In this document: in pieces, positions 46,970 to 58,822 of the stretch | How the letters are laid out: every line of letters starts with the position of its first letter | Position numbering within the stretch: the first letter of the stretch is position 1 | Assembly (NCBI RefSeq): GCF_004193775.1 | Contig: NC_041016.1 | Span: 46,252,767-46,316,766 of the forward strand | Reading direction: 5' to 3' | From: Glycine soja | Taxonomy: Eukaryota > Streptophyta > Magnoliopsida > Fabales > Fabaceae | Length of the DNA stretch: 64,000 bases | Position numbers and translations under genes: made by a program | The notes under the pieces: model-generated | Databases searched by the model: none | Told to the model about the DNA's origin: nothing | The model's input: the letters and a program-made list of their open reading frames with translations, nothing else

Positions 46970-47382
46970 CATATCAACATCGGTTATTTAAAAAACCGAT
47001 GTTAACTGTCACTAACAACATCGGTTATTTAAAAAACCGATGTTAACTGCCACTAACAACATCGGTTTTTTAAATAACCAATGTTGTTAGTGCCCGTTAA
47101 CATCGGTTTTTTAAATAACCAATGTTGTTAGTGCTCGTTAACATCGGTTTTTTAAATAACCGATGCTAACTTGTAAATTTATAACTTCTTTTTTCAAAAT
47201 TTTTATTATATAACATCGGTTATTTAAATAACCGATGTTGTAATTATTAGTTAACATCACATCGGTTTTAAAAAACCGATGTTAACGATATTACTTTCAA
47301 CATCGGGACTTTCAACATCGGTTATTTAACCGATGTTAAAAGTCTTAAATAACCGATGTAAAAACCTTATTTCCTAATAGTG
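46970..47382. repeat. Subterminal repeats of element C, right
   Basis: At least ten 'ACATCGGTT' or 'AACCGATGT' words lie in 400 bp. Many form short palindromes such as AACATCGGTTATTTAAA with its inverse, for example at 46975-47003, 47020-47045 and 47210-47240. Confidence 0.9.
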
Positions 47383-48539
47383 AATAGTGACACATACTTT
47401 TCTATTGCAATTCATATTGTCCTTGTTTATGAATTAACAACCAAAAAATTCAATTGCTAAATTAAATTTAGATGTCTGGCTTTGCATTAGTTTTGTAATT
47501 AATAAATTTGAAACATGCTTAATAATTATAAATAATTAAAAAAATATTTATTTATCACAATCAAACTTAGTAAGATATGTAATTTCTCCATAAATAGAAT
47601 GTATAATAAATTGAAACTTCAATACCTATGAAAAGTACCAAAACACAATGTATGACAAAAGTGCATATTCATACCACAAATAGTACCAAATAAATATACA
47701 TCAAGTGTAGTTATGAAAACTGATAAAAAAAAAAGGTATCAAAATAGAATGAAGAATAAAGTGAAAATTTATAATTGATAAATAAGTACCTTACAAAAAC
47801 ATCTAATAATGAATAAAATCAAAATAAACATGAAATGAACATTCCTTCGATATGTCATGAACTCAATCAACTCTCTCTTCATCAGCATGGGGTGCTCAGT
47901 TTCATATGCAGTGGTAGTCAATGTAGTATAGGACCTACCATGAGAGACTTAATATTAAAGTGTTGTAATATAAGTTGCATTTGCTCCTTGTGCTGACGAA
48001 TCTACTCTTTTTAATGTTCATCATTAGGCATTAATTGCACCATAGGTTCCTTAAGTGCCATCTCCTTATCTCCCTTTTTCATGAGCTTAACATTCAATTT
48101 TTTGAGTTCTTTCATACATATCTATTTGGTCAATCACTTGAGGCTAAATGATAGTAGATTGGGTAGATGTTGATCGAGCAGCTAAACATTTTGCTCAATG
48201 ATCTAGCCTATGCATATTCCCTTTGTCATTTATACCTCCACTAACCTCGGCCTTGGTCCCATATATTCACAAAATTTGCTTTCAAATTTTTTTCTAACTT
48301 CCTCCTTCACCCTACAAGGATCATCCACCCAAGAACCATCCACAAAAGCCCACTAAGTGCTTCTTAGCTTCTCCAATTCACCATTGTATGAAACAATTTT
48401 GTGTTACAATCTCCCTCTTTCACTCAGGTTCTTGCACTAGAAAAAAGATTATCTTCCTACATTTTGAAATGTTGAGTAGTCTAATGACTCTTATTTTAAA
48501 GGTTGGTAGTTGATTGATTGAAACTGATGATGTGACCCA
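47383..48539. repeat. Linker L1, copy B (right of element C) and adjoining DNA
   Basis: 47383-47656 matches 17095-17354. From 47657 onward this copy keeps sequence that was deleted from copy A. It includes a LINE fragment (48233-48481) and, at 47900-48230, a minus-strand stretch with weak coding appearance that I cannot assign. Confidence 0.7.
48233..48481 (-). pseudogene. L1-type LINE ORF2 fragment
   Basis: The minus strand reads VKEGDCNTKLFHTMVNWR, a textbook LINE ORF2 motif (W..EGD.NT..FH) in which the preceding Trp is TGA. After a frame change come FVDGSWVDDPCRVKEEVRKK and FESKF, as expected for the segment just before reverse transcriptase. No RT domain follows. Confidence 0.65.
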
Positions 48540-51325
48540 ATAATAACTAAATTTTCAAAATGCTTTTGTAGATTGTCAACATTTCTGCAAAGTAATTTTC
48601 TAACAACTACTGTTTAGTTTTATCTTTAACTGTCACCAAGGTCTAAATGAATTTGATGAAGAGCTCTCGAATCCTGATTACTTGCCATCATGTATTATAT
48701 CTAAATTTCAAGTGATAAATTTTTGTTGTTTATATTCGATGAGCATGATTTCCATTTTGTTAAATATGTATTGGAAAATGCTCAAGTCTTTGGAGAGGTT
48801 GAAGATGTTAAAGAGATGATATTTTCATTTGAGAGAAGTAACAGATTTGCAGTTATAGAATTTTCAGCATTTTTCTATTAGGTTACATAAACATCTTTGG
48901 CTAGAGCGGCTGGCCTCCAATTCAAATTCATACTTTACTATATCTTCGTTTATGCCATTCATGTGTCTCTCAAAGCACATTGATTTTTATTTAAAATTAA
49001 GTAACAACGACTTTCAATATATTGCTCCAAAATATAATTATCCATTGAGTGACAAAAAAAATGATTTGGCTTTTTGATGAAAAAAAATATCAAACAGGTG
49101 TAGGAAAAAAAACTATTTACTTGCAAGGGTTTCTTTTCTATGTAGGCAAGAGGACACACCATCTAAGATGGCACTTTTTGGTGGTCTTTTGTCTTTTGCA
49201 AGAGGCGCCATATGAGATACCACCTTAAATGCTTGTAAATTGTCAACGTCAGGAATGAAGTTGCATAATAGGAAGTGCCATCCCATTTTCACTCTTTGGG
49301 TGGTGCCATTTGAGCTGTTGGCTTGTCTCATATATTTGTTGTGCATAAGACAACAAATCACTGCCAAACCTTACACCAAGAGCGCATTATATATTATATC
49401 ATCACCAACATTTATAGCTCTATATAACTATTCATGTATCATGAAAATTACATTTTTTATATTATCCAGATGTAGTTAACTAAATTTTTTAAGGGATATG
49501 ATTGCTTTAAAATTCAATATAATTGATTTTAAAAATTAATTTTCAATTGTTAAGCATAATTTAAATGTATTTTTATATTACAATTTAACTGTAACTTTAC
49601 ATTAAAACATGTGCTTTCTAATAAAAAATTATGAGAATTAATTATTTTCTAAATGAAAAAACAAATGTTAAACACCTAATCATTACACAATGACTATAGT
49701 TTTAATTAATTAATATTGAAAATCCGAGTTCAATTGTTCAAATATAATTTAAATTATTAATCGGATTAGTAATTTGTTTTTATATCATACTTGAATTAGT
49801 TATATAGTGCTATGCTATTGTAGTTTGACTCATCAAACTTGTTTCTACCTTGCGAACAATTGGTTAGGAGAATCAAAGATTAATTAAAAATAGAAGCTAT
49901 TCTCATCAAGGTGAGGTTTATCTTTTGCTATTATTGAATTTTAATATGATGATTATTTAAGTTAGGGAAGCAAGTGAAATAGGTCTACCATATTTTGTTT
50001 GTTTTGCCAATTTTATGTCCATTACCCAAATATGTACCTATAAAAAATGCCAAGAATACATTTTTGACTCATTCTTATGAATACTTTTCAATTGGTTAAA
50101 ATAAAATAAAAATTGTTGGCCACACATGATATTTAATTACCATTTCTCCTAATTTTGTGACTTTCAATTAATTTTAACAAGTTAGAAAGTTTGTGTTTGA
50201 AGGAGTGTGTTAAAAGACATGCTCCTAACACTCCTCATTTAACCGATAATGGATTTTAAATGAGTATTTGTTATTAGTTATTAGGAGATGGATATTGGAT
50301 TTTATTTGTATAATTAATGAATATTTTACATCATATTTTTCTTAATTGATTATTATGCATTCATTTATTGAAATTTATTTTCCCACAACATTTTATAACA
50401 TTCCTCATATTATATGACATTTTTTTTTACAAAAAAAATGTTCTAAATTAGTTGCCATTTTACAAATCCAATGAAGCATTAATTTTTTTTCCTATGAAAT
50501 ACCCTTTGTGAAAGTAGTTGTTATTAGGTAATTAACTAGAGATCAGGTAAGAGATATATTAGGAAGTTACATGATACTAGTTTAGTATTTATAAGCAACA
50601 ACTATAGTGCAATTTTGCACTACACTTTTTTTACTTATAAATAGAACCAAAGGTAGTTTCAAGATAATAATTTCATTTCTTAATACATGTGTCAAAATCT
50701 TATACATCATATAATATGAAATGGATGGAATGTAAAGTAAGAAAGTTTTGACACACTTTTTTCTTCCCAAAATAAGGACTCTTTCGATAACTTGTTTCAA
50801 ATTATGTTATTTTTCATCTATTTAATGCATTAGGATAAGATATTTGTAATAAAATTACATGGACCAATCAATAAAAATAGGTAAATTAGTTGGTTTTATG
50901 GGGTTTTAAATTTTTATTAATATACCAATTTTACCCTTGTTAGTAGTCTTTGACTTATTTTCGTTGATGTAAAAGCAATACAGTCTAAGAGTATTATACA
51001 TCACTTAAATAAAATAATAGATACTTATAGTATTTTTATAAGGGCAAATAATGAAAACATGCTCCATTTTTGTAAAAAGCTTTATAGAAGGACCATCAAT
51101 TCCCGTCAACGGTGTCTTAAATTAAGGACCCAATGAAGTATATTAATTAGTGAGACATTTAATATAAAATAGATTTTAATACACATTTATTATTAGTTAT
51201 TGGGAGAAGAATAATGAGGTTTAATAATGTCATTAGTGAATATTTGACTTCAGTTTTTCATTATTAGATGATTATGCATTCATTTATCCAAATTTATTTG
51301 GCCTTGATATTTAAATAAGAAAAAG

Positions 51326-51363
<38 letters not shown>

Positions 51364-52890
51364 AAATCAATTAAATTAAGGAATTAAAGTTTTTAACTAA
51401 AATTAAAAAATATATTTTACCGAATTAAAAATAGTCAATATAGAATATTTAAATAATTATATGCTTATCTTCCATCAAAGATATTTAATTACAAAATGTA
51501 CTCTAAAATATATCCTTAAAAATATAAAGTATAATTTTAATAATAATTATGATCTACATCCAACATAAAGTTTTTCGTGTATAGCACGGACACAAAAAGT
51601 TGTGTGCCTATTAAATAGAAACATTTGATTGAATGTTGGTGCTAGATACATGATGTTATACGTTTAATAATATATAAGGGGAAAAGGTTGTTTTCATGCA
51701 TTTCTAAATAATGTTACATTCAGAAGATAGTGCATGCACTTAAATACTTAACTCATATTAGGTTAAATGGGATCTTCTTTATATGATTTTTTTACAAAAT
51801 ACATTAACTTTTCATTTAAAGGAATCTTATTTGAGCTTCATATAACTATTATGTGTGACATATATTTCTTTATGCATATTTAATTAACACAATTGCATAT
51901 CTAATATTCAAATTCAAGACCATTAATTAGTATTCATATGCATACCTAGATCTTATTTATAATATTCCTTTCATGATGAAATATTTAATAACATTTTTTG
52001 TGTTAGTGGTAGTCAACAAAGACAATAAAATGAAATTTTTGGAAAGGTTAGAATCTAAAATTGAAATAAAGTCTTTCATAGACTAAATGTAAAATGCTAA
52101 AGTTAAGGGGTCTAGGTTAGTTGGTTGAATTATTGTAAAAAACTCCAAACACTTTCTTCAATTTATATGGTAAAATCATATATTGAAATAGTTTTAAAAC
52201 TAAATATAAAAAGGTAGATTGTTGTTAAATATATCAGTCAAAATATATATTTCATATCAAGTAGACAATAAAATCCAAGTTTAATGGTGAAACTCATAAG
52301 TTTGACCTTGATTTTCATGAAATGATTCTAGTCACACCAAATTGTTTTATTTAGTCAAAATAAAATTTACTTCTTTTTCCTATTTTGCAAAAAAGTCATA
52401 CAAACTAGTCAAACCTCATTGTATTATGTAATTACAATAAAATTTAATTTACGTTAATTAGTTACGTCTCTCATTGTAGCCATCATTGCCATCTTTATAT
52501 TGACATCTTTCATTCACTCCTCTCACTCAATAGGATCAAATCCTTTGTCTCTCTCTCAATCACTCACCCACTTTCTCTCTCTCTCTCTCTATGGTGCCTT
52601 AGGTTTTGGTAGCGTTTGTGAGTTTCTACGTAGCCTCTTCTCATGTGTCAAAGGTTCCATCCATTAGCAAATTTCTACCGACCACCTCCCCATGGTACGT
52701 TCTTCACTCACGAGATTTTGTCTCATTTTTTTTTAAATTTAATTTCTGAAAAAGTAAAAAATAATAATTATTATCGCAAAAAGAGTAAAAAAAATTAATG
52801 ATAGGGGTTAAAATATACACATTGTAGATATTTACATGTGATTCTTTAAAAGGGAAAGCGTGCATTGGTACCCCCTTGACTAATAAATGG
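48540..52890. repeat. X block, copy 4
   Basis: Most complete X copy: matches 32582-35150, 60135-62880 and 10285-13740 in order. At 48572-48576 it carries ATTGT without the solo LTR that follows this word elsewhere. It has about 210 bp not found in the other copies (48709-48919), and a (TA)n run at 51330-51362. Confidence 0.8.
48709..48919 (+). pseudogene. Private insert with an RRM-like coding stretch
   Basis: The other X copies pass directly from 'ATATCTAAACTTC' to 'AATTCATACTTTAC', but this one has about 210 extra bases. They encode DEHDFHFVKYVLENAQVFGE, then VEDVKEMIFSFERSNRFAVIEFS, before a stop. The pattern (FGEVEDVK ... FAVIEFS) resembles the core of an RRM. It is probably another captured exon piece, or was lost from the other copies. 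Confidence 0.35.
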
Positions 52891-54205
52891 ATACACTACA
52901 GGTCTTACATATGAACTTACTCTTACAAATACAAACTTTGATTGTATCAATTTTTACACTTTGTTTTATGGCTTGGCAGTGCATGCTAATTGTGTTTTTA
53001 TTTTTTTATCCTTTTGCCAAAACTCCAAGCAATCATAGACTCAATTTTGGGAGGTAAAATTAAATAGAGCAAAAACTTCAATTATGAAGGTCCAAACAAA
53101 ATCAGCTATCTACCTGATGTCATTATTGGTTGCATTCTCTTTCTTCTACCAACTATAGAAGCAGATCATACTAGTGTTTTATCCAAGAGATGAATATACC
53201 TTTGGTCATTCATCACCAAGCTAGAGTTTGAGCATCGAGACATATTCTGCCAAAAAAATTAGGATATAGGAAACCCCCTTTTATAACTTTGTGGATAAAG
53301 TATTACTTCATTTGAAGAGAGTTCAATCATCTAGAGTTTCTCTCTTTTTCTTACAGAGAGTTATGATAATTGCGTTGTTGATCAGTGGATATATAAATTT
53401 TTAAATAGAGTCCAGAAATTCAAAAATCTTTATGTCATTTCAATGACTACACAAGACATTGCCACACATTCCTTTCTGAATTCCTAATTCTTAGAGAAAT
53501 TAGAGGTGAAAATGTATGATTTTCCTGCTAGAGTTAACGTCCCCACCTTTCTTTGTCTTTCATCACTCATTGTCCACAAGTTGTCCACAATCATGTTTAT
53601 CTTTGACCCTTCTGATGACACTCAAAATCTCACCATCTACTCATTATTATCTCACACTCTCTAAGAACTAGGAATTTCAATTAATGGTGAGATTTTGCGT
53701 GTCACCAAGCCAGAAATGAACATGATTGAGGACAAGTTGAGGATAGTGAAGGATGAAAGACAAACAAAGGTGGGAATGTTAACTTTGACAAGAAAATCAT
53801 AAATTTTCAGTTTCAATTTCTCTAAGAAAGGGAAATTCTAGAGGGAATATGTGGAAATATCTTGTGTTGTCATTCAAATGATAAAAAGTTTATTGACTCT
53901 CTAATTTATAATGTTAAATATCATTTAATCAACACAGCAATTAAAATAACTCTTTGTAAAAAAAAGATAGAAAATCTTGATGATTGAACTCTTCAGACGA
54001 AGTAGTACTTTATCCACAAAGTTTTAAAAGGAGGCTTTCCTTATCCTAATTTTGCGGCAGAATGTGTCTCCATCTTCAAACTCTAGCCTGGTGATGAATG
54101 TCAACAGCTACATTCATCTTTTGGATAAAACACTAGTACGAACTGTGTCTTTATTTGGTAGAAAGAAGAGAATGCGACCAATAATGACATCAGGTAGGTA
54201 GCTGA
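52890..54205. pseudogene. F-box/LRR inverted repeat 3 (plus arm and first part of minus arm)
   Basis: Same structure as at 18400-19895. The plus arm (about 52890-53670) includes the F-box with the shared Trp-to-TGA stop near 53190 and the LRR-like region near 53510-53620. The minus arm (53676-54205) is cut by element D and resumes at 57322-57510. Very similar to repeat 2, as expected for the duplicated segment. Confidence 0.8.
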
Positions 54206-54559
54206 CACTACTATAAAAAAGCATTTCCACAACATCAATATAACATCGGTGCTATGCGAACGTTGTTGAATCTGTAGCGGTGGCATTTTTGTAAATACCC
54301 CAACATTAACAACAACGTTTTTGGTGCTGCCCGATGTCTTATTTGAGCAGTTCAACAAATGAGTATGTTTGAGTGAAAAAACGTCTTCGTATTTCACAGC
54401 ATGCCAATGAATACTACGACGTTTTTTAAAAACCCGTCATTGAATTGTTATGTTTTTTCTCTCTTTTATTTATCTTCTCTTCTCGGGTACACTTTTGCTG
54501 ACCCTTCATTTTCCACTCACCCTTCACTTTCCTCTCTCTCATTGTTGCCTTGTATCTCC

Positions 54560-54925
54560 CTTTTTCTTTGTCGTAAACCCTAGCTTGGTCAGGTGCCGAA
54601 TCTCTGAGTTCGAGAGGCTCAACTCCACCAGGGTCGGCACCAATTCTTTCCTCCTCCTCGACTCCTCTGCCTGCAGTTTCTTCTGCCTCCTCACCTAGCT
54701 CTTGCTCAGCGCCGCGATACCGGTCCCTGGGATCGACACCGGTTTCAGCGGCATGCTCCAGCTCGGCTCGAAGGTGTGCCCCACGCGCTGCTTCGGGAGA
54801 TCATGCGGGAACAGAACGTGAATTTCAAAGGAGGAGGTAAGGGGTTCGATGATGCCGAGGCTGTGGAGCTTCTTGGCGATTCGTTCAATGGCGGAGGAGA
54901 TCGACAGGTTCGGGTTTGAATCTCG
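54560..54925 (-). pseudogene. Captured CFM3-type CRM-domain gene fragment
   Basis: The minus strand reads AIERIAKKLHSLGIIEP, VLFPHDLPKQRVGHTFEPSW and PVSIPGTGIAALSKS, then a stop (TAG at 54697-54695, from Glu), then VRRQKKLQAEESRRRKELVP and LSLSNSEIRHLTKLGFTTKK. This is the segment leading into the first CRM domain of CFM3-type proteins, which promote group II intron splicing in plastids. The conserved GITEG...ERWRRSE part of the CRM domain is missing. It is strikingly GC-rich against the surroundings and is antisense to the other cargo of element D. Confidence 0.8.
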
Positions 54926-55533
54926 GGAGTGGAGCAACGAATGTGGAATCTGGTTTTGGATTTGGAAAATTTCTCTCTGTTTGCTCGATATGAATTATTT
55001 AGATTTGGTTTTTTGAATATTTCTTTCTCATGTTGGAGACTGTTAGATTGTTCTATCCAAAAGCTGAGTTGACCTTAATGAGTGGTGCAACAGTTAGGAT
55101 AGAAAAACAAAAAGGAAAACAAAAATATCAAGGCTTAGAATTTTCGTTGTTATTACTCTAGTCTTTCCACCTTTTTTCATCAATTTCTAATTTGGTTATT
55201 TTACTTAAACTTTTCTCTTACGACTGTCTCCAGAATTTTGAAGTTTTCCCTTTGTTTTGATGTTTCTCAAGATTCGATGTACGCGTTTAAAAAAATTACA
55301 CGCGCATAATAAATAAATAAAAACACAGTGTAGATTTTTGTTTGGCTTTATCCGATTTTCTCTATTAATGAATAATCTTGTTTGTCTTTTTCTGCATTAC
55401 CACTCTGTCTGAATTGAGTATTCCCCCATCTCCCTTTCAAAATTAGGAACATTTTTTATGTCTAATTTTATTAATAATAGCCGTATGGTTGTGTTGTTTG
55501 TTATAACAGTGGTGCAGTTGAAGGGCCGTGAGG

Positions 55534-55826
55534 ATGTTAGAGAAAGTGGAGGAGTTTAACATGGATAAAGTTATACAAGAGTTTGAATTATTGACAAGGG
55601 ATGCAGAAAGAGTTCAGAGGGAAACACTCAAGAGGATTTTGGAGGATAACGCATCAGCAGAGTATTTGCAGAGTTTGGGTCTCAATGGAAGAACTGACCC
55701 TGAGAGTTTCAAGGCCTGTGTTCCAATGGTCACCCACAAAGAATTGGAACCTTATATCTACAGAATTATTGATGGTGATTCTTCTCCTACTCTCACTGGA
55801 AAACCCATCACAACCATGTCCTTAAG
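55534..55826 (+). pseudogene. Captured first exon of a GH3.11/JAR1-like acyl-amido synthetase
   Basis: The start MLEKVEEFNMDKVIQEFE is followed by RETLKRILEDNASAEYLQ, LNGRTDPESFKACVP and RIIDGDSSPTLTGKPI, ending MSL before an AAG|GTGCAG donor. This is the N-terminus (about 97 residues) of GH3 group I enzymes such as JAR1, which conjugate jasmonate to isoleucine. The nucleotide-binding motif SSGTTQGK comes right after this exon in intact genes and is absent. The ATG matches the family start. The exon is clean, with no stops. Confidence 0.9.
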
Positions 55827-56213
55827 GTGCAGTTAATTTTATTTTTCTCTTTCTTGTTGTTGTTCTTTTTTCATCGTGTGGAATGAGGGCACTCCAATCC
55901 CAATGCTGCAGCCCGGATGAAGTGATATTTGGTTCTTAATTTTTTTTCTCCCTTTTGCTTCGTTCTTAATTTTTTTTCATTTTTGATTGTCTTATTTCAG
56001 AACTAGGTGTTGTGTTATTTTAAAGACAGTACATAGGTATATTTCTAAGGATTTTTGAAATGGAATGCAGACTTTGTTCTTGGAACTGAAGTTGCAACCC
56101 AAAATTTGATTTTTTTCCTACTGTTTTCTTTGGTTTTTCATAAAAAAGAATGTTTTCATTGGTGGTTCGAATCTGGGAGTCTACTGATATGCGTTTTTTT
56201 ACTTGTTGTACAG

Positions 56214-56375
56214 TTTTGCAGCTTTGCTATAAACAGTTAATTGGAAGCATACCTACACAACTTGGTGATTTGAAGAAGCTTAGTGTTCTTGCTCTTTAGT
56301 CAAACCTGCTGGGTGGAGCTATCCCTGCTAGTCTAGGTGATTTGGGAAAGTTAATGAGGCTAGATTTGAACTCTA
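56214..56375 (+). pseudogene. Captured LRR exon fragment (receptor-like protein)
   Basis: After a TTGTACAG acceptor the frame reads LQLCYKQLIGSIPTQLGDL, KKLSVLAL, stop (TAG 56297-56299, from Gln), SNLLGGAIPASLGDLGKL and MRLDLNSNN. These are two leucine-rich repeats of the LxxLxLxxNxLxGxIP plant type. They belong to a secreted or membrane LRR protein. The match ends after SNN. Same orientation as the GH3 fragment. Confidence 0.85.
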
Positions 56376-56879
56376 ATAATATCTTTCTAAGTTTATTTTT
56401 GCTTTTGAACACTCTTTCTCGGTTTATTTTTCAATGAACAAGCTTTTGATGGATCTTTGCTTCTGAACACTCTTTCTCAGGGTTTATTTTTCGTGGGTTA
56501 TTGATTAATAATTAAAAACCTGATCCAAGTGCTCCTCTATAACATTGCTACATGAGTAGCTCGTTGTTTGATTATAATATATAACCTTAAATGTCCTTGA
56601 AAGGAGTTGGACTAATGGATTGTTTTATTGACCTGGGGAAAATATGGCATCGCTGTTCATATAGTTTTGTGAAAACACTTCTTAATTTCCATGGCAATAC
56701 GAAATAAGTATTTTTATTCACGTTCTGCTACTAGTTGTTAACTTAAGCTTCTTTTCTCCCTTGTAATTAAAATACTGGTTTTCATATTATAAATACTGAT
56801 TTATTGATTATTAGCAATATTGATAATATTAAAAATATAAAAGATGATCATTAATTAACAAATTTTTAATTGCAGGTTA

Positions 56880-57318
56880 TTAAATATTTAACATCGTTTC
56901 TTAACTTAACACCGATGTTGAAAAGCGTTATTTTACAACGTTCACTAAGATAAAAATGATGTAGAATGTGTAATTTCTACATCATTTCTTAACTAAGCAC
57001 CGATGTTGAAAAACGCTATTTTACAACGTTCACTAAGATAAAAATGATGTAGAAAGTTTAATTTCTACATCATTTCTTAACTAAGCACCGATGTTGAAAA
57101 ACACTATTTTACAACGTTCACTAAGATAAAAACGATGTAGAAGGTGTAATTTCTACATCATTTCTTAACTGAGCACCGATGTTGAAACTTTCTACAATGG
57201 TGATATAGGGACCGATGTTGAAACTTTAAACTTTCAACAACATCCTATTCAACATCGGTCGACCATCGATGTAAAATGTGATTTTTGACCGATGTTGAAA
57301 CCGTGTTTTCTAGTAGTG
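56880..57318. repeat. Subterminal repeats of element D, right
   Basis: A unit of about 75 bp ('GCACCGATGTTGAAAAACGC ... TTTCTACATCATTTCTTAACT') is repeated at 56910, 56995, 57080 and 57165, then single ACATCGG words lead to the terminus. It is the inverse of the array at 3478-4010. Confidence 0.9.
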
Positions 57319-57321
57319 TGA

Positions 57322-57510
57322 TTTTGTTTGGACCGTCATGATTGGATGTTTTGCTCTTTTTAATTTCCACTCCCAAAATTGAGTCCATGATTTCTTGGAG
57401 TTCCAACAAAAGTTTTAAAAAATAAAAACACAATTAGCATGCATTTCCAATCCATAAATCATAGTATAAAAAATGATACAATAAAAGTTTGAACAAGTCG
57501 GTAAAAGTAA
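57322..57510 (-). pseudogene. F-box inverted repeat 3, remainder of the minus arm
   Basis: Continuation of the minus arm after element D. 'ATTTTGTTTGGACCGTCATG' follows the target duplication, and the arm ends at 'GAACAAGTCGGTAAAAGTAA', as at 19895. Confidence 0.85.
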
Positions 57511-58817
57511 CACTAGTGCAACAAAGAGACATTAGAAGATTTTTTTAGAAAAGTTATAAAACTTCCATTCTAAAAAAATGAGATGTATTTTTATAAATAA
57601 TAGCATTATTTTTACAAAAATACCATTCTTATAGGATGTAGGGATGTTAGTTTTTTTTGAAAGATTATATGTTAAACTATTCCAAAAACTTTGTCGCTCA
57701 AGAAAATCCATTAATTACACTCACTCTGAGTCGCGCTCTTCTCTCACTCATTCTCCCTGGTTATTTCTCTTGAATCCCCATTGTTCGCTACTACTAAGAC
57801 ACAAAGAGAAACTTCCTCACAGTGCCACAATCGCCTCTGCAACTGAGCCTGATTCATAGTGGAGCTCCCTCACCACCGCCGTTTGCGCTTGTTCAAAGTC
57901 TTATTTTCTCGTTTCTGTCTTCGTCCACAATGGAGCACCCTTTAGAGGCCACCCTCACCATGCTATTTCAAGTGATATTTTTGTGCCTCAGTTGTAATTT
58001 TACCCTTTATTTTTAGGAATTTTGATTTTGCAAACACAATCCCTTTATTTCCATGCGTCATTTCTCATTTGTCAATTGTTTTTAGAGATTTTGGTTTCAC
58101 AACCATTTTTTTTTCATCCATTGAGAGTAAAATTGTGAATCACGACATCTTCTTCATCGCATGCTTCGGCATCAAGGCCCTAGTCACCTTTCATGTTCAC
58201 GAATTCCAAGGCTTGATTTGAGGTAAGAATTTAGAATTGGAGTTTTCTGAAGTGGTGAATGTTGAGTTTTGTAATGTTGTTTTCCAAATCAGTATCCAGT
58301 TGTGAATGTAATAATTGTGTTTGATGTTTGATTACTGTAGCCGAATTATGGGCAAAAGTTAGTCTTTGAATGTGTCATTGAAATAATTTGCAATCTGACA
58401 ACATATTGAGAGTGAATGACCTCTACTAATGAATGCTACCTAGCTTCCCTAAAAGTTCTAAAATTCACCCTATTTTTTCATTTGTTGTTTATGATTCTGC
58501 ATCCACTAAGAGTGAATTAGCAACTGTGAACAAAGTTAGATATTTCTGTTTTAGGTCCTTGTTCATTGGGATTTGATTTATAGAATAAAAAAGAGCAATA
58601 AATGAAAATAATTGTGAATTTTAAGCATGTAGTGGATTTCAGTTGATATGCAGATCATACTAGGAACCTTTGAGCTTTCGTTGATTTAGTATAATTTCAC
58701 AACATTATCATTTGAAGAATATTGGTAAGGTATTTTTTGCTAGTTATATTTGTTGATATCATATGAATTTGTTTTGTTGCAAAGACAAGAATAACAAATT
58801 ACAAAATGCTTTTGTAG
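57511..58817. repeat. Linker L2, copy B
   Basis: Starts CACTAGTGCAACAAAG and matches 19896-21187 nearly throughout, including the 64-codon frame MPPSPLQ-type (here 57822-58016, with Gln for Pro at codon 3). It is followed directly by the solo LTR. In copy A element B lies between them. Confidence 0.85.
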
Positions 58818-58822
58818 ATTGT

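Larger units (their letters stand above)
42900..47382. mobile_element. CACTA-type element C carrying host gene fragments
   Basis: Starts CACTACTAAAAAAATGAG at 42900 and ends CCTAATAGTG at 47382, flanked by AAT (42897-42899 and 47383-47385). The empty site is in the duplicate copy at 17086-17100 ('CGCTAAATAGTGAC'). At 4,483 bp it has subterminal arrays at both ends. It contains a foldback MITE, a G3BP-like gene fragment, an unrecognised exon and a 153-bp tandem duplication. No transposase gene is visible, so it would depend on an autonomous relative. Confidence 0.92.
54206..57318. mobile_element. CACTA-type element D carrying host gene fragments
   Basis: Starts CACTACTATAAAAAAGCA at 54206 and ends TTTTCTAGTAGTG at 57318, flanked by TGA (54203-54205 and 57319-57321). 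The empty site in copy A (19704-19706, 'GTAGCTGATTTTGTTTGG') shows the insertion point to the base. At 3,113 bp it has a right subterminal array closely related to the left array of element A. Cargo: a CFM3-like fragment (minus strand), then GH3.11/JAR1-like and LRR fragments (plus strand). No transposase is visible. Confidence 0.95.
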
